This document shows positions 57,001 to 64,000 of a stretch of DNA of 64,000 nt, in pieces (within the stretch, counting starts at the first letter, position 1; each line of letters begins with the position of its first letter). Made by a program: the position numbers and the translations under genes. A model generated the notes under the pieces. It was not told the origin of the DNA, made no database searches, and saw only the letters and a program-made list of their open reading frames with translations. The stretch is from Oscarella lobularis (taxonomy: Eukaryota; Porifera; Homoscleromorpha; Homosclerophorida; Oscarellidae), in NCBI RefSeq assembly GCF_947507565.1, contig NC_089186.1, forward strand, positions 1,798,001-1,862,000, read 5' to 3'.

Positions 57001-57824
57001 AAGAGAGAAGAGTCCGGATGTAATTATTGCAAGCTACGGGCTTTCATAACGTTTTAGTAGTATGGGTCGGCGATAGGCGAGAGAAGGTCGGGGCCGACCC
57101 ATGCCGACCCATGTGGGCAGAACCCTGGGTCTGTCCCTTGCAATTTTTTCCAATAAATATTGCAAGGGACGGGCCGACTCATCTAAGTATTACAGAATTT
57201 TTATTTTTATTTCTTCTTTCTGTTTACCTGTGTCCGGTTTCCACGTGATTTTTACGTGATTTTCCAATAGGCCTGCTTCCTCCGGCACGCGTATGTAGCA
57301 GTTGCGTCCCGTTCCCACGACGCCGCCCTCCTTCCGAACTTGAAATCGACGACCGGATACACGTCGAACCGACAGCGGAACGGGTCTATCCTCGGGCTCC
57401 ATCGCCTCGAAATCGGAAGTCGACGCCGACGAAGGAATCCCAGGTAAATTCTGCGAAACGACCGAAGCGACTTGGAGTACGAACAGCGACCCCAAATCTC
57501 CGTCCGGACTCAAAGCCTCGTCATCTAAAAACAGAAATAAATAATTAAATTCAATTAAATTTTCTAAAAAAATTGACCGCATAGATCGTCTTCGTCTTCG
57601 TCCATCATGCTCGTCTGACGAAACATGTCGCCCACGCGACCGGCGCGACGTCGAAACATTCGACGGGGAGGACCTCGTCCTTCCGAATGGCTTCCTCCTC
57701 GTAATCGTTGCAGTTGCGTTCGACTGCGCTCGAGTTCCGCGTTCTGATGGCGAAGTTGGCGTTCGAGTTCGTCTATGCGACGAACGGCGTCCGGATTGCG
57801 AAGATCTTCGACTTCGGTTTGCAT
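51037..57824 (-). CDS. Coiled coil - FHA-like - ankyrin repeat - RING protein
   Basis: Large minus-strand gene. The first exon (ATG at 57824) encodes a coiled-coil stretch (RRIDELERQLRHQNAELERS) and an acidic segment. The next exon (57228 to about 57523) encodes an FHA-like domain: RRFQVRKEGGVVGTGRNCYI, then PEEAGLLENHVKITW. It ends in phase 1 and joins 54764 across a 2463-base intron, giving DSPGPLLWDKGFFELTNLES, which completes the FHA fold. About 15 short exons then encode ankyrin repeats (TALHLSVKRGDVDLIRELL, AAIHFASAKGHTQLVDYL, TALHYASVHNHVDVAKRLL, YPIHAAAHNGNAEVIQKLL, TALHVACEIGKLPAVEALI). The final two exons form a C3HC4 RING (CRICMDNTVNTIILPCGHQ joined to AFCSECVVKISNC) with the stop at 51037-51039. 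A phosphothreonine-reading ubiquitin ligase is the inference. The FHA call is the weakest part; ankyrin and RING are firm. Confidence 0.78.
54917..57010. repeat. 48-base minisatellite with inverted flanks, intronic
   Basis: The core (about 55196-56757) is some 32 head-to-tail copies of a 48-base unit containing TTACAAGGGACTGGCCACCC and CTGTAATAAATTACAG. On both sides (about 54917-55062 and 56760-57010) several copies lie in the opposite orientation, recognisable by CAGTTGGCTAGTCCCTTGTA. Variant units (ACTGGCC, ACCTGCC, ACGGGCC) recur every eight units (384 bases) through the first 16 units. Because 48 is a multiple of three, each strand has one frame without stops over 1.5 kb; these are not genes. 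The array sits inside the large intron of the FHA-ankyrin-RING gene. Confidence 0.93.
55066..55190. repeat. AATCGTCATGACAATTTT tandem repeat
   Basis: Six copies of a 19-23-base unit, AATCGTCATGACAATTTT plus a few T and A, with single changes (CAAGACAAC, CATAACAAT). Each unit contains the palindrome GTCATGAC. It is wedged between the inverted and direct parts of the larger minisatellite. Confidence 0.9.
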
Positions 57825-59145
57825 TGCGGGCTTTGTTTCCTCGAATGGGGCTCTGGAGACGCTACGACTTCCTGTTTACAGGTGTCGCCAACGCTAATGG
57901 GCTGTGCTGGAGAAGAACGCGCCAATAGCCCGCGTGAAGAGCAGCGATTTAGCGAAGACGGTTGAAGAGAAATCCCGTATGCATTTAACTGCACGTGTAG
58001 ATGGATAATTGACGTTCGTACAGTCCCGTTGGAGTGACGGATTTCACGCGAGCGCGAGAATATAAAACACCCACACGCTCCTACTGTATAGCTTTACAGA
58101 GAGAGAAATGTTGACAAAATATAACGTTGGGCCTAACCCGTGTGCGAGACTAACAGAAGTGTAGATCGCGGAAGAGTCACCATATTGCTGCACCGCTCAC
58201 GTGAAAAGTTGGCGCGAATTTCCTCGACCAACCAGAGAGCTGCTGCGGTGATAGAAAAGCCGTTGCGCGCTGCGCACAACTTCAGTTCTGGTTAGGCGGG
58301 GGAAGCCAACGGGCGGAACCCTGGAGGTCGTCGGACGTTGGGAAAGCCTTGGTCATGTCATGTTAATCGTGCTCAGTCGGTTGCCGTTCCTTGCTGAAGC
58401 TGTAAGGTGCAGTGGATGAGCGTCGCGCGAGTTCTTCTCGCGGCGCGCGATCGGCACTGGGAAAGTCATTATGGGCTCGTTGGATTCATATATTGAGAAA
58501 AACAGTATAAGAGAAGAACAGAGAGACAGGGAACAACAGCAAAGGACGAAAAACAACAACAGCTAAAACATAAATACATACAAGGGAGGGGTTAATGTGT
58601 TGGATAGCTTGGGTCGCGAAGTCTGGCGTCCGCGTTATACCGAGTTGGCGTCAGACTCAGATCAGTTCACTTTCCCGCCAAAGAAACGTGTGGGGGGCCC
58701 AGTGTCTCGTGGCTGTTTCTCACTCGGCTTAGTGACCTATAGCTGAAGATAGCCCGACTTCCCAGAACCCAAATCAAAGCACGTTTTTGACCGCTGACCT
58801 TGTGTGGACTCACGTTCGGCGCCCTCCCTCAACTGCGTTAGTCCCGCTTCCTCTCAAGCGAAGGACTATGGCCTCTCTGAGGTCGCGGTGCGACGCGGTC
58901 GGGGGGACGGTGTGGGAGAGCCGTTCTCGATCCAGGCCGCACCGTCGCGTTGAGCCTATGATGCCACGACTCGCTCTCAAACATTTTTGGGCTACTCAGC
59001 GTTCGAACCTCCTCGCGGTGTAGCCTGGATTACGCAAAAACGAACGCAAGACAAAAAGGTACGTACGCGGACAGCTCGAACAGAAATTGTCTTTTATTTT
59101 TTAGGTTTTTTGTCGAGTCGAAGATCGCGCGCTACGCGATGCATA
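57825..59145. other. Intergenic, no gene assigned
   Basis: About 1.3 kb upstream of the FHA-ankyrin-RING gene. Open frames are short and unrecognised, including one on the plus strand at 58787-59023. A CACGTGA box near 58198 and a CGTCGCGC-rich zone near 59150 are visible. Likely contains that gene's promoter. Confidence 0.35.
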
Positions 59146-59154
59146 TACGTCGCG

Positions 59155-60089
59155 CAGGGGGGGTTGTGCGCTACCGCGCGCTAGAGACACACCTCTTTTG
59201 GAAAGTCGTTTCTTTCTGCTCTAGCAGCAGCAACAAATACAAACACCAATTCGAAGAGTTGCTTTCGAAGGTAGATTGCTGTGTGTGGGGTTTTGGTGAC
59301 GGCCACTGGCTTTCTGCGCGACTTACCACCCTCTCCCTTTTTCCGCGTCTACTGCCTAAACCGTGCTTGTTCCGCTCTCGCTTTTTTGCCAAATGTCTTT
59401 GTACTGCCTGTCTAAAAGTGCTCGATTTTTGAGGCGCAGTCCTACTCGTCTTCTAGTAGGCTTTCTTCAATGGCGACGGATTTTAGGCACCAGAACTAAG
59501 GCTGAAGCCGACTCTAAAAGTGCTTTGTGCAAAGATCCTAGTAGCTTCGGTCTTCTTCGCCACTTCAGGACTTCGGACGGCAACAAAAGCGTCGTCGGGC
59601 GCTGGAGAATCGAGTCCTCAGGTGCAGCTTCCGGCTACTAGATGAGCTACATCTGCTCTCCTCCACACGGACCACAGCTGCTTAATTGTACAAGGAGGGG
59701 TCAAGGCAAGGTAATCCCGCGTTTGTAAGCCCGCTGTTGATGCACTTCAGCGAGGTACAGACCCAATCTGAGCTAAATGGCTCCATAACTGCAAACAGCC
59801 TAACTAAGAAGAGCGCCTCAAAAATTGGCAGGCTTCTACAACCTATCAGACGTCGATTTGAGCAATAAAACCTAGTACACGCTTGGAAGTCTACACCGGT
59901 TTCGCGTCGCAAAATAGGCGGTTCACTTCTGCTAAACTATACGTTCGGTTGACAAAAATACCCCTTGAGATATCATTTCGTAATGTAACTAACAGCGTGA
60001 TGTAGCGAAATCGACGAACTTCTAATGAAAAACGTCGATTTCGAGGAATAGCCTTGTCTCTAGCGCGCGGTAGCGCACAACCCCCCCTG
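59155..60089. mobile_element. Non-autonomous DNA transposon with 35-base TIRs and 9-base target duplication
   Basis: The left end begins CAGGGGGGGTTGTGCGCTAC and continues to GAGACA; the right end is its exact reverse complement for 35 bases. The host bases TACGTCGCG occur immediately outside both ends (59146-59154 and 60090-60098), a 9-base target site duplication. Length is 935 bases. No transposase domain is seen in the inner open frames, so it must depend on an enzyme made elsewhere. A 9-base duplication is usual for Mutator-like elements, while hAT elements, which often start CAGGG, give 8 bases; class is undecided. Identical termini imply recent insertion. Confidence 0.9.
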
Positions 60090-60098
60090 TACGTCGCG

Positions 60099-60542
60099 CG
60101 GAGCGATTTTTCGATGTTCTGGCACTCTATCAACGGCGACGATTCGGTAAGCTATAGATCCGTCGCTCGTTTGACGCATCGATCGCAGTTAAACGTCGGC
60201 GAAGTGACCGCGAGGCTCGCGATCCGACGTTCTTCCGCCATATTGAAATTCGCGCGTCGGTTCTTTGCGTCAGGCAGACCACGGTCGTGCCGCGTGCACC
60301 GAAAAGGCACGTAAAAAGGTTTTTTGCTCCTTTTTAGGTGACTAAGGTCTGCGAACGCCTTCGACCGAAATCGGCGTTGAAGAAATAGTTTAGGGCCTTA
60401 GCGTGACGTCTAACTAATAAACGAAATGAAACGAGTGTTCGATTACATAGCGACGTGTGAAAATATCGACGGTAGAGCGCTCGAATACATATCGAAAATT
60501 CACTGTGTCGTTCGGAGGCTCATATTCACGCCAAGCCTCTGC
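60099..60542. other. Intergenic, no gene assigned
   Basis: About 440 bases between the transposon and the end of paralogue 3. With the transposon removed, the flanks join into a short open stretch (SRRSRATRCIYVARSDFSMF on the plus strand) ending at a GTAAGC donor-like site near 60149. This may be an exon of a lost or unrecognised transcript. Confidence 0.3.
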
Positions 60543-62535
60543 CTAACGGATTTTCAGCACCACTATCACAATAATTGCAACGAGGATCACGGCTCCCGAA
60601 ATCAACGAGGGCACGATTGCGTTATATGGATCGCGCTGGGACGCTTCAACCTTCGATTCATCTCGATACCCCGAATATATTCCATTAATGAGTCCCGCCA
60701 CGCCAAGGAATCCCAGCACAACAGTCAATACATCAAGCCTAAAAAATTTCAAGTATTAATAGATCATGAGGAGTCCAACGTCATACCTGAATTGATTGCT
60801 GCTTTGTTGCACGTTGCCATAATAATCGTCGAGATTTTGCACAAACTCAGCCAGCTCTGTTCTCAGTTCAGTGATTCCACACAGACCAGACCATATCTCA
60901 AACTAAAAAATTAGTTTGCGAAGAGGGGACAAAAAGCATTATCTGCACTCACGTGTTTGCATCCACCCGTTGTCGTGCTAAGTGGAGTTCCGTAATAGTC
61001 AGCTCGAAAGCGAAGCAACTCGGCGTGAAGCTTTTTTATTTCCTTCAGGTTGGCTCGGTCACTATCGACGCCTGTTCTCTTCAAACTTCCTCGCAGATCC
61101 TGCAGAAAAAAATAATAGTGGTAGAGTACAATAAACAAATTGGAATACTTCGTCGAGTCTTCTCAGAAAGGTTCTTTGAAAAACGACAGGCTCAGCCAGA
61201 GATAGAGCCACAAAAGGCCAGCTTCGTAAAGGATAAAAATGATTCATTTCGTTGGGAGTGGGAGAGTCCACTACACGCACCTTGAACCATAAATATTCAT
61301 ATGTCCTTGTTTCATTCTATAAGAGAAAGACTAGTCATTAAATAATCAATTCAATCCCATGTACCTTGCGTAGTTCCAAAAGGGAACGCCTGCTAGCTCC
61401 TCTGCCAACTTTTCAAACACCAGAATGCTTCCAGCATCTCGATGAAAGCAAGACCACAGCCCTATTGCAGACGATTTCTCCGTTAATTAATTAATTAATA
61501 GACGTTTCTATGCTCATCTTTTCTGACCTCCATTGTTTAAAACAAATTTTTTGAAAACGTTCTCCTCATAAAAGGTATCGAGAACTCTCGCTCCCACATC
61601 ATCTTCTGCTGTCCACTCCATTGTGGCAATTTTGTAAGCAGCGACCTTCATAGACGTTTGATCTTTTAGGCCAGAGATTGATGCTAATGTGAAGACAAAG
61701 AGACGATCAGTTTCGTGGTCTCTGGTGTATTTCTAAGAAGGTACACAATCCTGGCAATATTACACTATAGAACATTCGAACGACTAACTGACGCCTTCGC
61801 TTTCTTTGCCTAGACATTGTTCGATAAATTTCTCAGGAAGAAAGTCTCCACATTCTTGGCCATAATCATTGAGCCTTTTCAAACGACTAACAAATTAACT
61901 ATGTAGCGTATTCAATTAATTTAAAACAACTCAACGCACGTACCCAGCGCTCTTAGGATCATTCAATCTCATAACGCCGTTCTGTAAGTGACAGATACCC
62001 TAAACACAACGAGAGAGTTTCGAAAGTACCTGAACGTTGAGCACAGATTGAATGCTGACGCTGGAACTATATAATACGTAAAAGAAAAAACTATAAGCAA
62101 CCGTTCTTTGTACCTAGCTGTGAGAGCGAAGCGAAGTACACCAATGCCGAAGCGAAAGAGTCGGATAAAAACCTTAATTTCGCCGCGCATCGATAATTAC
62201 TTACTAGTTCTAGCCGAAATTCAAATCCTTCTCACCTGATTCATTTTGTACTCGTAGACTTCCTCTGTACCTCTTGTAGTGCCGCGAAACGTTTCCGAGA
62301 AAGCGCTGAGATCGTTCGGTGTGAATGTTTTGGGACCGCGAAACTTCAAGTGGCCGTCGTCGCCGAACAAACGATCAACCGAACCTTGCCAGTGGGCCTC
62401 ATCGATCTCTTCCCAAACGTTAGGATTCGGCTTGAACTCTTCCGATTTCGGGCACGAAAAGGGAAAAAGGAAGTGAATTTCCACTCCACTGACCAAAGAC
62501 TTGTCGTCTTTCAACGAGACGAAGTTTTCAGCCAT
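60543..62535 (-). CDS. Unrecognised two-membrane-helix protein, paralogue 3
   Basis: Start ATG at 62535 (MAENFVSLKDDKSL), stop at 60543-60545. Blocks in order: SGVEIHFLFPFS; LFGDDGHLKFRG; YEYKMNQ; SVSIQSVLNVQ; NGVMRLNDPKSAG; a soluble block with FVFTLASISGL and AAYKIATMEWTAED, then NVFKKFVLNNGG; GLWSCFHRDAGSILVFEKL; FVALSLAEPVVFQRTFLRRL; a helical block LKEIKKLHAELLRFRADYYG; then membrane helices in LDVLTVVLGFLGVAGLINGI and the AVILVAIIVIVVL stretch, ending KIR. It is the clearest of the three copies and best for defining the family. About 450-500 residues. The loop between helices is charged (YRDESKVEASQRDPYNAIVP). The topology resembles CorA-like channels without their GMN motif; this is a guess at fold, not function. 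Confidence 0.72.
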
Positions 62536-62727
62536 GGGAAAGGATGTTGCAGCCGGATGTTGAATAGAGAAACATACGGGAAGCAGGCGGGATGTCACTG
62601 CAAGCTATTTAATGATAAACGGATGTTATACACTGGTGCTTTGGCACTGCGTCACTGTCACGAACACAACTTGAAAAGGGGGCCCTTGCCTCAGTTTATT
62701 GCCCTTAGCTAAGACTTCCCATTCCCA

Positions 62728-64000
62728 TTAGGCCTTTGCATATTCAAAGGGCTCTTTCCACGATTTGTCGATCCCTTCCCGCGATACGTCCAACTGAGAG
62801 GGGCTTACTAGTATAGTCTAGATATGGCTACGAATAACGTGCGGCTTACTTTGCAGCAGTGCCTATAAAGGCCACGCATAAAGCTCTTCGTAAACAAACT
62901 CTGCTTCTGAGTGAAGACTTCGTAGTAGGCAATCACCATTAGGCTATGTTTTATAGAATGATCAGGGACTAAGAGTCTCTGCTAGTCGGTACCTGTACAC
63001 TTGCATGTAGGATAGGGTCAACTCGGCTTGCTCTACGTTGGCTAACTAAAAAGAAAATAATTAAAATTAAATTTCATGATATTATATTGTATATGCATTA
63101 CTTTCAAGAATTTTCGCCGTGCTATTCTGCAATAATGACTTGCGAATTCGCTCATCATTCCTGCAATTTTTTCCCCGACACTATAAATTCATACCGAAAC
63201 CCTAAACCGTCACACCTCGAAAATTCTTAAAGGTGAGATACTGCTTGCAGTTGCCGGGAAGTTCTCTCAAGTAAACGACCGTCTTGAGAGCAAGAATATA
63301 GCTGACTTGATACACATTGCAACGAACGCCAGCACGCGAATTAAACTAAAACATCTCTTAGCAAAAAAAGACTTCAACTCCTAACGAGACCAACTCTTTC
63401 ATCTAGAAGCAAAGGATGACTCTTTCCTTTTAAGAACCTAGATAATAAACGTCGATGTTTTCTGAGAAAATGCGTCTAGCTCTAGCAACTCACAGTAGTA
63501 GTCGTCGTTTCATGCTAGTAAAGGGATGAGATATGCCGTCTACAGTGAGACAATACGACAGATCTAGTGGGACGGATTGCAAGGTAGTGTACACAGGTGA
63601 ACAGCTCTAGATTTATTACTAAGTCCTTCATATCTGGTGTAGTCCACTCGCACTTCCAGTGTCTCCATATCGAAGAGGTATCCGCACCAAGGGAAATAGC
63701 CTTGTTCAGGGAAATTAATCCTACGCTAGGTACCGTGGTGGAAGCTCACCTGAGGACACGACCCTTTTTGAGCTAAAGCCCATTTTCGAACTCTCGAAAT
63801 TCGTCAGGGTTTTGGCAGGATTCAAGACGCAATTGAATTGACTAAGCCCTGTGCGAGAACAATTAGAAAATCAATCGTCTTGAAAAAAATAACGCTATTG
63901 CCTTGTCGAATTGTCTCATATATGGCAAGAGCTTCCTCTTTGGACTCGGTCACAATCAGATAATCGTCAACCATCCTCATGAGCAACTGAGGCAATTTTA
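62728..64000 (-). CDS. TERT: Telomerase reverse transcriptase, C-terminal part (5' end outside window)
   Basis: Catalytic subunit of telomerase. From the window edge inward the minus strand encodes motif C (LLMRMVDDYLIVTES, with the catalytic VDD), then after a GC-AG intron motif D (FNCVLNPAKTLTNF), then motif E (GYFPWCGYLFDMETLEVRVD, the primer grip with FPWCG), then parts of the C-terminal thumb (RCNVYQVSYILALKTVVYL and an exon with MMSEFASHYCRIARRKFL) and a last exon ending KEPFEYAKA with the stop at 62728-62730. The order matches human TERT. The TEN, TRBD and first RT motifs must lie beyond base 64000. Some thumb exons were not fully placed. Confidence 0.9.

Noticed and set aside
58787..59023. 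78-codon plus-strand frame upstream of the transposon
   Set aside because: No conserved motif or splice partner seen; kept only as intergenic.
60426..60914. 162-codon plus-strand open frame
   Set aside because: It is antisense to the membrane-helix exons of paralogue 3, whose minus-strand blocks are shared by two other genes.

Overview
The window is compact eukaryotic nuclear DNA from an early-branching animal. Genes are split by very short (about 40-80 base), AT-rich introns that often contain TTAATTAA runs. Intergenic gaps are often below 300 bases, and several genes are clearly metazoan: a paired-type homeobox gene, a BTB-Kelch protein, TAF11, a BAZ2-type chromatin reader, a cystine-knot secreted protein, and dystroglycan-type glycosylation enzymes. 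A sponge with a compact genome (homoscleromorph-like) is my best guess; this is inference, since no species marker is visible.

Region 1 (1-12.8 kb, all + strand): the 3' part of dipeptidyl peptidase 3, then a tandem array of four short LicD/fukutin-like phosphotransferase genes interleaved with RXYLT1 (TMEM5, ribitol xylosyltransferase), then the ciliary dynein assembly factor DNAAF2. Broken copies of RXYLT1 and DNAAF2 lie between the LicD genes and record at least two tandem duplications. In vertebrates LicD-fold enzymes (FKTN, FKRP) add ribitol phosphate to alpha-dystroglycan and RXYLT1 adds xylose to that ribitol, so the array looks like a two-step pathway cluster.

Region 2 (12.8-42.5 kb): single-copy housekeeping genes at high density: SRP19 (-), PDSS1 (-), a BAZ2-like gene (+), a cystine-knot secreted protein (+), TAF11 (+), a FAM149B1-like gene (+), EIF3I (+), TERB1 (+), GALK2 (-), FBXO9 (+), LAMTOR3 (+) and a KLHL2/3-like gene (-). 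GALK2 and FBXO9 are head to head with 58 bases between start codons. Several introns have GC-AG ends.

Region 3 (42.5-64 kb, all - strand): a paired-like homeobox gene; three paralogues of an unrecognised protein family with two C-terminal membrane helices; a large gene encoding coiled coil, FHA-like domain, ankyrin repeats and a terminal RING, whose 2.5 kb intron holds a 48-base minisatellite; a 935-base non-autonomous DNA transposon with perfect 35-base terminal inverted repeats; and the 3' half of TERT, cut by the window edge.

All gene models were read by eye from frames, splice signals and remembered family sequences; exon ends are reliable where family conservation crosses the junction and approximate elsewhere. 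No tRNA, rRNA, CRISPR or viral gene was recognised.
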